Shown: one piece after another, positions 1-8,323 of the stretch
Layout: each line of letters opens with the position of its first letter
Position numbering within the stretch: the first letter of the stretch is position 1
DNA from: an uncultured Bacteroides sp.
GTDB taxonomy: Bacteria > Bacteroidota > Bacteroidia > Bacteroidales > Bacteroidaceae
Direction of reading: 5' to 3'
Length of the DNA: 64,000 nucleotides
Assembly (NCBI RefSeq): GCF_910586915.1
Contig: NZ_CAJULN010000003.1
Coordinates: 1 to 64,000, forward strand
The notes under the pieces: model-generated
What the model was told of the DNA's origin: nothing
What the model saw: the letters and a program-made list of their open reading frames with translations, nothing else
Database searches by the model: none
Program-made: the position numbers and the translations under genes

Positions 1-102
1 CTCTTACCAAGAGAAAGACCCAATGTAAAAATACTCTCCAAATATTCTTTTCGGGCAGAATCCGGTAATTTCTGTATTTATAAGGTATTCAATAGAATTT
101 AG
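1..102 (+). CDS. possible 3' end of a gene entering from the left (partial)
   Basis: Frame 1 is open from the window edge for 33 codons and ends at TAG 100-102. The translation starts LLPRERPNVKILSKYSF and has mixed, protein-like composition. It is too short for family recognition and no upstream sequence is available. The other two forward frames are closed by stops within the first 66 bases. It could equally be chance, so this is a weak call. Confidence 0.2.
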   Translation, partial: LLPRERPNVKILSKYSFRAESGNFCIYKVFNRI

Positions 103-163
103 ATGCTCTTGCTGCGGTTTTTGGATTCGCAAACTAAGGAGATGGGATTTTCGTGCTACTGTT

Positions 164-262
164 TTTGCGGAACACTATAGTGGAACGCAAGGACAACTAT
201 AGTGTTCCGTTCGTTCCACTATAGTGTTCCGCAAAGGAAACTGTAGTGAAACGCAATAAATA
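164..262. repeat. 22-bp-phased palindromic array A (CTATAG cores)
   Basis: Four TATA-centred cores lie exactly 22 bp apart: CTATAG at 175-180, 197-202 and 219-224, and CTGTAG at 241-246. Arms are GGAAC/GTTCC-like. The 24 bases at 164-187 are the exact reverse complement of 212-235, and this dyad is centred at 199.5, the middle of the second core. The architecture matches arrays at 17.5, 37.9 and 47.3 kb although the arms differ. Function is unknown. A nucleic-acid hairpin or cooperative protein sites on one DNA face are both possible. Confidence 0.8.
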
Positions 263-335
263 TCACTACCGAATCATCTTCCGACAGGCAATGGGAAGGA
301 AAGATATACCGGCGGACTCTTATCCTTATAAACAA

Positions 336-378
336 AAGAGCCGCATCGTCACCCGTTGCGAGTGATGATACGGCTCTT
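336..378 (-). terminator. terminator of the DUF5723 gene
   Basis: AAGAGCCG at 336-343 pairs with CGGCTCTT at 371-378, continuing to a stem of about 17 bp with one mismatch and one wobble around a 9-base loop. Read on the minus strand the hairpin is followed by TTTGTTT, and it lies about 45 bases past the DUF5723 stop. Confidence 0.75.
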
Positions 379-420
379 GCCTTATCTTGCGGAGGATATT
401 CCGCCTCCTTTTTTTTCTTG

Positions 421-1922
421 TTATCTTTTACTCAACGGAACCGAAACTCCTACGAATCCGCTCACGGCGTTGGAGTTCTTTCCCAAGAACATATAGTCGG
501 TGCCGAGGAATACGGGGCCCAACCGCAGAGCCAGACCGAAGGACTTACCTGCCGACTGGATAACGGAGTAGCTCAACGCCACGTCGCACCAGTCCTTCGG
601 ACGGTAGTTGGCAGAGAATGTCAGTTCGGTAAGGGTATTTGGCTGTACGAAACGGGTGGTAGACAATGCGCCGACGGTCAGCTTGTTGTCGAGGAATCCG
701 TATTCGGCGCCTACCACTACGGTAGCCGCAAGGCTCGATTTGCGGGATTTGTCTGCCTGCTCGGCGGTCATCTGCAACATCTCGAAATCGAGCACATCGC
801 CACCGCCCGCACGGTTCAAGAAGTCTTGCGATTCCGTACCAAAGTCATTCAGTGCTTGTTGTGCTTGGTCCAAAGTGGTGGCAGCTTCGAGTCTTTTCAC
901 ATAGTCGGCACCCTTCATGGCGATGTTTCTGTTGGTAGTGGCTATCTGAGTGCTGTTCTTCGACCAGGTGAGGAAGCCCAAGTCCAAAACGGAAGCCGAT
1001 ACCGTGAAGTTGTCCATCACTTTGTAGGACGCACCCAAGTCGATGCCGAGTCCCCAGCCTGCCACGCCGAGTTTGCCGGCGTCGAAGTCCATCTCGTCGA
1101 CGTAGCCGTTTTCGTTTTCAAGCAGTTCCAAGCCTTTGAAAGAGCTTTCCAAAGTGGCGTCTACCTGCAGGTCGGCGTTGTAGCCGTTTATCTCACTTTT
1201 CAAAGCGGCAATCTGGCTCTCCCAGTTGCCCCCAACTGTGTATTAGAAATCTCGTTGATGCGTGTTTCGGAAGGGAGCATTGCATTGAGGTAACCCTGGC
1301 GAACTTTCAGGTTCATATTGCCTATGCCCAACAAGCCTTTTACTTTGGCACCTACCGACAGACGGTCGGTGAGCCGGCGGGCAAAGCCCACTCCTATTTC
1401 CGTATAGGTTTGTACATCTACTTCCTGGCCGCCAATGTTGAAGCGTTGATTCTGCCATTCGGTCATTCCGTCTACTTCGTTGAGGAACTGGAACAGGCTT
1501 TTAGAGACAGTGGCGCCGATGTCGGCACGCAGCCCCACATTCACCGACCAGAAGTTCTTGCCTTTGTACCATCCTGCCGACAGAATCTCCGTGCCGAAGT
1601 TGACATTCAGTTTATTCTTATCTTTCAAGCGGTTCATGAAATCGGGCTTGGTGTAGAAATCGTCGCCATTGTCGATGATGTCGATGATGTCCTGATAGCC
1701 CAGCGAAGTGGAACTGACGGTTGCATTGAGCGAGCCAATCACCGGAATGTTGACGTAACCGCGTTCGGGCGTCAATGCCGGATTCAACTGCTGACGATAG
1801 TGCGTGCCTTCCATGAAATAAGAAGTACGCAAAAACTGTGCATTTGCGGAAAAAGCGCAAAATAACATGAGAGAAAATACCCCAACTGATTTTAAGGAGC
1901 CTAATAGCTTGTTTGTCACCAT
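421..1922 (-). pseudogene. DUF5723 family outer-membrane-type protein, frameshifted
   Basis: Two minus-strand frames make one protein of about 500 residues. The N-terminal half starts at 1922 with a signal peptide ending FCAFSANAQ and the segment YFMEGTHYRQQLNPAL typical of Bacteroides DUF5723 proteins, which resemble PorV/PorQ-like beta-barrels. It runs into a false end near 1203. The C-terminal half continues in another frame to 421. The break sits in a C5 run at 1229-1233 (G5 on the coding strand). One more G would restore TQLGGNWESQIAALKSEING across the join. I chose the start at 1922 because a -7 box lies at 1956-1963 and the signal peptide begins there. A longer reading to 2000 would begin upstream of that promoter. 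A sequencing error, a true null allele and homopolymer slippage are all possible. Confidence 0.85.
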
Positions 1923-1955
1923 GATTTTAAACTTTTTAATTCTTATTACCGGCGG

Positions 1956-1963
1956 CAAAGATA
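1956..1963 (-). promoter_or_regulatory. Bacteroides -7 box for the DUF5723 gene
   Basis: The minus strand reads TATCTTTG, matching TAnnTTTG, about 34 bases before the ATG at 1922. A clean TTTG at -33 is not obvious, only a T-rich stretch. Confidence 0.55.
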
Positions 1964-2059
1964 CGCCATTTCGATAACAAAAAGAAAAAAACGATAACAC
2001 TTTTTTGCTTTAGAGGGGCTATCAGGCTAACAAATGCGAAACAGGCGAGGGCGGCGCGG

Positions 2060-2662
2060 TCAGAAGTCGAGCGCGAGCTGGCCGTCGCCAAGCAGGTTGA
2101 ACGTCAGACGGTGATAGGGCGTAGTGCCGTGGCAGGCAATGGCGGCACGGTGTTTTTTGGTGGGGTAGCCTTTGTTGCGGTCCCAGTCGTAAACGGGGAA
2201 CTCTTGGTGCAGGCGGTTCATGTAGTCGTCTCTGTAAGTCTTTGCCAGGATGGATGCGGCGGCTATCGAGAGGTATTTTCCGTCGCCTTTCACCACGGTG
2301 GTATGTGGAGTGTCGGGATAGGGCTGGAAGCGGTTTCCGTCGATGAGCAGATGTTGCGGGCGCACGGAAAGCCGGTCGACGGCACGGTGCATCGCCAGGA
2401 AAGAGGCACGCAGGATGTTTATCTCGTCTATCTCTGCGGGCGAAACGATACCCACCGCCCAGGCGGTCGCTTCCTTTTCGATGACCTCGCGCAAGGCGTA
2501 GCGTTGTTTTTCGGTCAGTTGCTTCGAGTCGTTCAGCAGGTCGTTCCTGAAGTCTTTCGGGAGAATCACGGCGGCGGCAAATACCGCTCCTGCCAGGCAG
2601 CCGCGTCCTGCTTCGTCGCAGCCGGCTTCAATCAGGCTTTCATGGAGATAGGGTAATAACAT
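2060..2662 (-). CDS. rnhB: ribonuclease HII
   Basis: This 200-residue protein cleaves the RNA strand of RNA:DNA hybrids and starts excision of misincorporated ribonucleotides. Near the N-terminus GCDEAGRGCLAGAV carries the family DEAGRG motif with the catalytic Asp-Glu pair. LLIDGN and KGDGKYLSIAAASILAK follow in the usual order, and KGYPTKKH is near the C-terminus. Length is normal. The ATG at 2662 is preceded by a -7 box (CAAAGATA on the plus strand at 2694-2701). The DUF5723 gene follows after about 140 bp with its own promoter. It acts in the cytoplasm. Confidence 0.95.
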   Translation of the reverse strand: MLLPYLHESLIEAGCDEAGRGCLAGAVFAAAVILPKDFRNDLLNDSKQLTEKQRYALREVIEKEATAWAVGIVSPAEIDEINILRASFLAMHRAVDRLSVRPQHLLIDGNRFQPYPDTPHTTVVKGDGKYLSIAAASILAKTYRDDYMNRLHQEFPVYDWDRNKGYPTKKHRAAIACHGTTPYHRLTFNLLGDGQLALDF

Positions 2663-2693
2663 GGGGCGTTACGATTGGCTTTTTATACGCCCG

Positions 2694-2701
2694 CAAAGAT
2701 A
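2694..2701 (-). promoter_or_regulatory. -7 box for rnhB
   Basis: The minus strand reads TATCTTTG 31 bases before the rnhB ATG, fitting the Bacteroides TAnnTTTG element. Confidence 0.5.
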
Positions 2702-2807
2702 TGGATTCTCGCCCGAATCCCCAAGAACGGCGGCTTTTTTGGAGGTATCACCCTAAAAATTAGTGGCATTTGGGCAACGAGGCGAGAGATTTCCGGCAAA
2801 TTATCCG

Positions 2808-2815
2808 TATCTTTG
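2808..2815 (+). promoter_or_regulatory. -7 box for the GH36 gene
   Basis: TATCTTTG lies 49 bases before the ATG at 2865, fitting TAnnTTTG. No convincing -33 TTTG at the expected distance was found. Confidence 0.5.
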
Positions 2816-2864
2816 GGCTTCTTAAAAACCCGTAAATTAAACACCTTTATTTATTGAAACAATT

Positions 2865-5054
2865 ATGAAGAAACTTTTTCTACTGTTAGCGGCTTTGTTG
2901 ACACTGGTGCAGGCAAACGCCCAGGAAAAGAACGTTATCCGCATCAGCACGGACAACACTGACTTAATTCTACAAGTAGCCCCCAACGGCAGGCTCTACC
3001 AGGCCTACTTGGGCGACAGACTGCTGAACGAGCAAGACATCCGGTTCTTTTCGCCCTATGTGAAAGGGGGCAGCGACGGCAGCGTTTCCACACGCGGCTG
3101 GGAAGTGTATCCGGGCTCGGGCGCGGAGGATTATTTTGAACCGGCAGTGGCCATCACCCACAGCGACGGCAACCCGTGCACGATTCTGCGCTACGTATCG
3201 TCGGAACAGAAAGACGTGGCAGGCGGAACGGAAACGGTCATCAACCTCAAAGACGACAAGTATCCGGTAGAGGTGACGCTGCACTACATCGCTTATCCGA
3301 AAGAGAACGTCATCAAGACATGGAGCGAAATCAGGCACAACGAGAAGAAGCCCGTGGCGCTGTGGCGCTATGCTTCGACGATGCTGTATTTCTCCGCTTC
3401 CGACTATTTCCTCACCGAATTCAGCAGCGACTGGGCAAAAGAGGCGCAAATGAGCAGTCAGCAGTTGCGGTTCGGCAAGAAAGTGATTGACACGAAGTTG
3501 GGCAGCCGCGCCGCCATGCACACGCACCCGTTCTTCGAACTCGGACTGGGACAGCCAGTGCAGGAGACGCAAGGCCGGGTGATGTTGGGCACCGTCGGAT
3601 GGACGGGCAACTTCCAGTTTACGTTTGAAGTGGACAACGTGGGCAACCTGCGCGTCATCCCTGCCATCAACCCCTATGCATCGACCTACGAACTGAAGGC
3701 GGACGAGGTATTCTCTACCCCCGAATTCATGTTCACCTTCAGCAACAACGGCACGGGCGAAGCCAGCCGCAACTTCCACGACTGGGCACGCAACCACCAA
3801 CTGAAAGACGGACAGGGCGACCGCCTCTCTCTGCTCAACAACTGGGAAAACACGTACTTCAAATTCGACCAGCAACTCCTCGCCCAACTGATGAAGGAGG
3901 CCAAAGCCCTCGGCGTGGATATGTTCCTGCTGGACGACGGATGGTTTGGCAACAAGCACCCGCGCAACAGCGACAACGCCGGACTGGGAGACTGGGAAGC
4001 TATGAAGTCCAAACTGCCCGGCGGCATCCCTGCCCTTGTCGACGCTGCCAAAGAGGCGGGCGTGAAGTTCGGTATCTGGATTGAACCGGAAATGGTGAAC
4101 CCGCGAAGCGAACTCTTCGAAAAGCATCCCGACTGGGCCATCACCCTGCCCAACCGCGAAACGTACTACTACCGCAACCAACTAGTGCTCGACCTCAGCA
4201 ACCCGAAGGTGCAGGATTTCGTTTTCGGCGTGGTGGACAACATTCTGACCGAAAACCCGGAAGTGGCTTACTTCAAATGGGACTGCAACTCGCCCATCAC
4301 CAATATCTATTCGCCTTACCTGAAAAACAAGCAGGGACAACTGTACATCGACCACGTGCGCGGTATATATAATGTATTGAAACGCGTCAAAGAGAAGTAT
4401 CCCAACACGCCGATGATGCTCTGCTCCGGCGGCGGCGCACGCTGCGACTACGAAGCGCTGAAATACTTCACCGAATTCTGGTGCAGCGACAACACCGACC
4501 CCATCGAACGCCTGTACATCCAATGGGGATTCTCGCAAATATTCCCCGTGAAAGCGATGGCGGCCCACGTGACGAGCTGGAACAAACGGACAAGCGTGAA
4601 ATTCCGTACCGACGTAGCCAGTATGTGCAAACTCGGCTTCGACCTCGGACTGAAAGAGCTGAACGCCAACGAACTGGCTTACTGCCAAAGTGCGGTTGCC
4701 AACTGGACGCGGCTGAAAAAGGTAATCCTCGACGGCGACCAGTACAGGCTGGTTTCTCCCTACGACGGCAATCACATGGCTGTGATGTACGCAGCTCCCG
4801 ACAAGAACAAGGCGGTACTTTACACGTACGACATCCATCCGCGTTATGCTGAAAACCTGCTGCCGGTAACGCTACAGGGATTGGATGCAAAGAAGATGTA
4901 TAAAGTAAAAGAAATCAATCTGATGCCGAACAAGAAGTCTGATTTGGACGCCAACGAGAAAACTTATTCCGGCGACTATCTGATGAAGGTAGGCATCCAT
5001 GCTTTCACTGCCAACCGGACTTTCAGTCGTGTGATTGAGCTGACTGCAGAATAA
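2865..5054 (+). CDS. secreted GH36 alpha-galactosidase
   Basis: This 729-residue retaining glycosidase removes terminal alpha-1,6-galactose from raffinose-type sugars and galactomannans. A signal peptide (MKKLFLLLAALLTLVQANAQ) points to export, probably to the periplasm. An N-terminal beta-supersandwich leads to the catalytic barrel with FLLDDGWFG and GIWIEPEMVNPRSE. KWDCNSP carries the nucleophile Asp473. CSGGGARCDY follows, then WCSDNTDP with the acid/base Asp542. Length matches bacterial GH36. It stands alone between rnhB and a convergent YbjQ gene, with its own promoter and a terminator at 5071-5110, and there is no SusC/D nearby. GH36 also includes related specificities, but the motifs favour alpha-galactosidase. 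Confidence 0.93.
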   Translation: MKKLFLLLAALLTLVQANAQEKNVIRISTDNTDLILQVAPNGRLYQAYLGDRLLNEQDIRFFSPYVKGGSDGSVSTRGWEVYPGSGAEDYFEPAVAITHSDGNPCTILRYVSSEQKDVAGGTETVINLKDDKYPVEVTLHYIAYPKENVIKTWSEIRHNEKKPVALWRYASTMLYFSASDYFLTEFSSDWAKEAQMSSQQLRFGKKVIDTKLGSRAAMHTHPFFELGLGQPVQETQGRVMLGTVGWTGNFQFTFEVDNVGNLRVIPAINPYASTYELKADEVFSTPEFMFTFSNNGTGEASRNFHDWARNHQLKDGQGDRLSLLNNWENTYFKFDQQLLAQLMKEAKALGVDMFLLDDGWFGNKHPRNSDNAGLGDWEAMKSKLPGGIPALVDAAKEAGVKFGIWIEPEMVNPRSELFEKHPDWAITLPNRETYYYRNQLVLDLSNPKVQDFVFGVVDNILTENPEVAYFKWDCNSPITNIYSPYLKNKQGQLYIDHVRGIYNVLKRVKEKYPNTPMMLCSGGGARCDYEALKYFTEFWCSDNTDPIERLYIQWGFSQIFPVKAMAAHVTSWNKRTSVKFRTDVASMCKLGFDLGLKELNANELAYCQSAVANWTRLKKVILDGDQYRLVSPYDGNHMAVMYAAPDKNKAVLYTYDIHPRYAENLLPVTLQGLDAKKMYKVKEINLMPNKKSDLDANEKTYSGDYLMKVGIHAFTANRTFSRVIELTAE

Positions 5055-5070
5055 AAGAAACGAAAACAGA

Positions 5071-5110
5071 AAAGGGGATTCACCGTTTAACGGCGTTTCC
5101 CCTTTCTTTT
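5071..5110. terminator. bidirectional terminator between GH36 and ybjQ-like genes
   Basis: AAAGGGG at 5071-5077 pairs with CCCCTTT at 5099-5105, and an inner CCGTTTAACGG closes the loop. CTTTT follows on the plus strand and T-rich sequence on the minus strand, so it can serve both convergent genes. Confidence 0.8.
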
Positions 5111-5127
5111 CACACAATAATAATCAG

Positions 5128-5451
5128 TTAATCCTCAATCTTTACGGCTGTACCGTTGGCAGTCACCATCAGCATACTGCCACTACCTCCTACTGTCTCG
5201 TAGTCCAAATCAACACCTATCACGGCATTAGCTCCCAGTTGGGCTGCCTGTGTCTGCATTTCTTTCAAAGCGGTATCTTTCGCCGTACGCAGCACTTCTT
5301 CATAAGAACCGGAACGTCCGCCTACAATGTCACGGATACTTGCAAACAAGTCACGGAATACGTTGGCACCTATGATTGTCTCGCCGGAAACGATTCCATA
5401 ATACTTCACTATTCGTTTTCCTTCAATAATGGGAGTTGTCGTTACTAACAT
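5128..5451 (-). CDS. YbjQ/UPF0145 family protein
   Basis: This 107-residue cytoplasmic protein belongs to the YbjQ (DUF74, putative heavy-metal-binding) family. Diagnostic stretches are MLVTTTPIIEGKRIVKYYGIVSGE at the N-terminus (only the first part is strongly conserved), FRDLFASIRDIVGGRSGSYE in the middle and GANAVIGVDLDYE towards the end. Length is typical. Members form pentamer-like assemblies in known structures, but the physiological role is not established. It is monocistronic and convergent with the GH36 gene. Confidence 0.88.
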   Translation of the reverse strand: MLVTTTPIIEGKRIVKYYGIVSGETIIGANVFRDLFASIRDIVGGRSGSYEEVLRTAKDTALKEMQTQAAQLGANAVIGVDLDYETVGGSGSMLMVTANGTAVKIED

Positions 5452-5515
5452 GGCCTTTTTCTCTTTTTTAATTTATTCGCTTATCTATTAAGACGGGGAA
5501 CACCCCTAAAAAGTT

Positions 5516-5549
5516 GCAGCTATACCGTAACTTTTTACGATATAGCTGC
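5516..5549. repeat. isolated long hairpin with TATA-containing arms
   Basis: GCAGCTATA at 5516-5524 and TATAGCTGC at 5541-5549 are inverted, and the inner CGTAA/TTACG pair continues the stem after one mismatch. This leaves about 15 bp of stem and a tiny loop. No T run follows on either strand. It lies in the 270-bp spacer upstream of the ybjQ-like gene and downstream of sufS. It could be a single pair of the TATA-centred units seen in the periodic arrays, but this is only a resemblance. Confidence 0.5.
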
Positions 5550-5676
5550 CATTAATGTTAAAGAGAGAGAATTTATAATATAAGCATAGTCTCACGACTC
5601 TCCGAATATTCCTTTTTCTACTATTAGACGCTTGAAACTTCAAATCACTGCACTTGAAGGCATCTTTTTTAGTTAA

Positions 5677-5716
5677 AGAAAAAAAAAATCGCCATTCCTC
5701 ACAGGAGCAGCGATTT
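5677..5716 (-). terminator. terminator of the suf operon
   Basis: AAATCGC at 5686-5692 pairs with GCGATTT at 5710-5716, and TCCT/AGGA (5696-5699 and 5703-5706) extends the stem. On the minus strand a long T run follows immediately. It lies six bases past the sufS stop. Confidence 0.85.
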
Positions 5717-5721
5717 ATATC

Positions 5722-6933
5722 TTAAAACATACGGCTGACGCGTTCGATTCCCGACACTAATGCATCAACTTCCGATTTCGTATTATACATGGCAAACGAG
5801 GCTCTGACGGTTCCTTCAATGCCCAAACGCTGCATCAGAGGTTGCGCGCAATGATGTCCCGTACGTACGGCAATCCCCAAACGGTCGAGCAGAGTGCCCA
5901 TGTCGAAGTGATGGATATCACCTACCAGAAAAGAGATAACCGCTCCCCTGTCGGCAGCTTCGCCGAAGATGCGCATACGGGAAATCTCTTTCAGACGTTG
6001 CAGCGCATAAGCGGTCAGTTCGTGCTCGTGCTGCGCAATCTGCTCCATACCTATACCGTTCACATAGTCGAGCGCTTTTGCCAGTCCGGTGGTACCTATG
6101 TAATCGGGCGTGCCGGCTTCAAACTTGAAGGGCAGTTCGTTGAAGGTGGTCTTCTCGAAAGAGACGTGCTGAATCATCTCTCCGCCACCCTGATAAGGCG
6201 GCAGGCGGTCCAGCCACTCTTCCTTTCCGTAAAGCACGCCGACACCGGTGGGGCCGTAGACCTTATGGGCAGAGAATACGAGGAAGTCGGCATCCAAATC
6301 CTGCACGTCCACTTTCATGTGAGGAATGGATTGGGCGGCGTCAATCAGGCAAGGAACACCGTGAGCATGGGCGGTGGCAATCATCTCCTTCACAGGATTT
6401 ACCGTACCCAAGACATTGGAAACCTGTACGATGCTGACAATCTTCGTGCGTTCGGAGAAGAGCTTCTCGTATTCGTCCAGCAGCAGTTCGCCGTTATCGT
6501 TCATCGGAATCACCTTGATGGCGATTCCCTTACGGGCTGCCAACAGTTGCCAGGGGACGATGTTGCTGTGGTGCTCCATCACCGAGAGGATGACTTCGTC
6601 GCCTTCTTCCATAAACCCGTCGCCGAAACTGGAAACAAGCAGGTTGATGCTTTCCGTCGTGCCACGGGTGAAAACGACTTCATTTGCCGTGCGGGCGTTA
6701 ATAAACCGACGCACCGTTTCGCGGGAAGCCTCATGCAGTTCCGTGGCCTGCTGGGAGAGGTAATGTACCCCACGGTGCACATTGGCATTGACGGAATAAT
6801 ACTCGTCTACCAGCGCATCGACTACCAGACGTGGTTTCTGCGTCGTCGCACCGTTGTCGAAATAAACCAAAGGCTTGCCGTAAACCGTACGCCCCAGGAT
6901 GGGAAAGTCTTCACGTATCTTTTGAATATCCAC
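5722..6933 (-). CDS. sufS: SufS cysteine desulfurase
   Basis: This 403-residue PLP enzyme (group II, class V fold) takes sulfur from cysteine for Fe-S cluster assembly. GNPxGATT-like YFDNGATTQKP opens the protein. SAHKVYGPTG carries the PLP Lys224, and TGHHCAQPLM carries the persulfide Cys362 on the group II loop. The length is usual. It is the last gene of sufBCDS, 33 bp after sufD. No sufE or sufU is present in the window, so the sulfur relay partner must lie elsewhere or be dispensable. Confidence 0.96.
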   Translation of the reverse strand: MDIQKIREDFPILGRTVYGKPLVYFDNGATTQKPRLVVDALVDEYYSVNANVHRGVHYLSQQATELHEASRETVRRFINARTANEVVFTRGTTESINLLVSSFGDGFMEEGDEVILSVMEHHSNIVPWQLLAARKGIAIKVIPMNDNGELLLDEYEKLFSERTKIVSIVQVSNVLGTVNPVKEMIATAHAHGVPCLIDAAQSIPHMKVDVQDLDADFLVFSAHKVYGPTGVGVLYGKEEWLDRLPPYQGGGEMIQHVSFEKTTFNELPFKFEAGTPDYIGTTGLAKALDYVNGIGMEQIAQHEHELTAYALQRLKEISRMRIFGEAADRGAVISFLVGDIHHFDMGTLLDRLGIAVRTGHHCAQPLMQRLGIEGTVRASFAMYNTKSEVDALVSGIERVSRMF

Positions 6934-6966
6934 GTTTATCAGTTATTAGTAGTAGTTTAATGACTA

Positions 6967-8310
6967 TCATTTACAAATCGCACATCCCTGGCATCTGTTC
7001 AGTTCGCCACGGAAACGTTTCTCTACCAACAGGTGGAGACGGTCTTTCAGCGCATCCATACGAATGGTATCGATGACCTCATTGACAAAGGCGAACATCA
7101 GCAGCAGACGGGCTTCTTTCTCTGCGATTCCGCGTGCACGCATATAGAACAGGGCGTTCTCGTCCAACTGTCCCACGGTCGCCCCGTGCGAACATTTCAC
7201 ATCATCGGCATAGATTTCCAACTGGGGTTGTGTGTACATACGTGCTTCGCGTGTGGCGCAAAGATTGCGGTTGGTCTGCTGGGAAGTCGTATGCTGGGCA
7301 TCGGGACGCACCAATACCAATCCGGCAAACGCACCGACCGCCTGGTCGTCGAGCACGTATTTGAAGAGCTCGTTGCTGGTACAGTTCGGCACGGCGTGGT
7401 CGATGCTTGTATGATTGTCGATGTGCTGGTTCTTGTCGGCAATGGCCATACCGCAGAGGTTTATCTCGGCACCTTCGCCCGCCAGCAAAACTTCGGTGGT
7501 GTTGCGGGTAGTACCGTTGTGCAACGTCATACCGTTCAGCAGCACGTTGCTACCTGCCGCCTGCTTCACATACAGGTTGCTGATGCGGACGGTGCTTGTA
7601 TGCGTTTCCTCCAGCTCGTACATATCGAATACGGAGTTCTCTCCGGCAAAGACTTCAATCACCTGCGTGGCAAGAAAGTTTACATTGTCCATCGCATGGT
7701 CGCAAATGAGCAGACGTGCCTGCGCACCCTCTTCCAGAATGACCAGCACGCGGCGGTTGACCATAAAGTTGACGTCCGCACGCAGGACATTCACCAACTG
7801 CACAGGCTTTTCCACAACTACGTTCTTCGGCACGTAGAAGATAACGCCATCTTGTGCAAAAGCGGTGTTGAAAGCCGTCACGCCATCTTTGGACGTGTCC
7901 GCCAATTTGCCGTAATACTTCTTCACCAGTTCGGGATGCTGCACCGCCACCTCTTTCAAGCTACCGAAAATAACGCCTTCGGGCAGATGGGCTTTAGGAA
8001 GTGCCTTATTGTAGAATGCATCGTTGACCACGAAATAAAGAGCCGTGCTCATATTCGGGACGTCGCACTTAAACACTTCATAAGGATTGACCGGAATAGC
8101 GAGCCGGTTCAGGTTGAGCCCGAAATCGGGTTCGAAATACTTGCTCACATCCGTATATTTGTACTTCTCCGTCTTACGGGTCGGGAATCCGAGTCGCTCA
8201 AAATCGGCAAAGGCAGCCGCACGAGGGGCATTCAGCACCTCGGCACTATGCTTGCAAATCATGGCTTCCGTCTGCGAGAAAAGTTCGATATATTGTTGTT
8301 CAGCTATCAT
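6967..8310 (-). CDS. sufD: SufD, Fe-S cluster scaffold subunit
   Basis: This 447-residue protein pairs with SufB in the SufBC2D scaffold that builds Fe-S clusters. The SufBD beta-helix core is recognisable from VLLNGMTLHNGTTRN through LVRPDAQHTTSQQTNRN to DDVKCSHGATVGQLDE, which holds the conserved His of SufD. The protein ends RCQGCAICK with three cysteines; I cannot say whether they bind metal. It sits 13 bp downstream of sufC and 33 bp upstream of sufS. Confidence 0.95.
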   Translation of the reverse strand: MIAEQQYIELFSQTEAMICKHSAEVLNAPRAAAFADFERLGFPTRKTEKYKYTDVSKYFEPDFGLNLNRLAIPVNPYEVFKCDVPNMSTALYFVVNDAFYNKALPKAHLPEGVIFGSLKEVAVQHPELVKKYYGKLADTSKDGVTAFNTAFAQDGVIFYVPKNVVVEKPVQLVNVLRADVNFMVNRRVLVILEEGAQARLLICDHAMDNVNFLATQVIEVFAGENSVFDMYELEETHTSTVRISNLYVKQAAGSNVLLNGMTLHNGTTRNTTEVLLAGEGAEINLCGMAIADKNQHIDNHTSIDHAVPNCTSNELFKYVLDDQAVGAFAGLVLVRPDAQHTTSQQTNRNLCATREARMYTQPQLEIYADDVKCSHGATVGQLDENALFYMRARGIAEKEARLLLMFAFVNEVIDTIRMDALKDRLHLLVEKRFRGELNRCQGCAICK

Positions 8311-8323
8311 AGTTTCTGTTTTG

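Larger units (their letters stand above)
103..420. other. intergenic region holding a periodic array and a terminator
   Basis: No gene is visible here. The spacer holds a 22-bp-phased palindromic array (164-262) and a strong hairpin (336-378) that terminates the minus-strand DUF5723 gene. A second short GC hairpin followed by a T run (about 389-417) points the other way and could end plus-strand transcription arriving from the left. Confidence 0.7.

Noticed and set aside
164..262. CRISPR array as an explanation for the periodic repeats
   Set aside because: Units are about 22 bp with no unique spacers, cores are palindromic, and no cas genes are in the window.
389..417. Second hairpin plus T run as terminator of the DUF5723 gene
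   Set aside because: The T run is on the wrong strand; it can only serve plus-strand transcription.
418..1293. Long plus-strand open frame of 291 codons
   Set aside because: It lies antisense to the DUF5723 gene, has no family features and is explained by codon bias of the real gene.
1823..2000. Longer N-terminus for the DUF5723 gene from the ATG at 2000
   Set aside because: The extra 26 residues precede a clear signal peptide, and the -7 box at 1956-1963 would lie inside them.
2970..4181. 403-codon minus-strand frame opposite the GH36 gene
   Set aside because: Antisense shadow; GH36 catalytic motifs prove the plus strand is coding.
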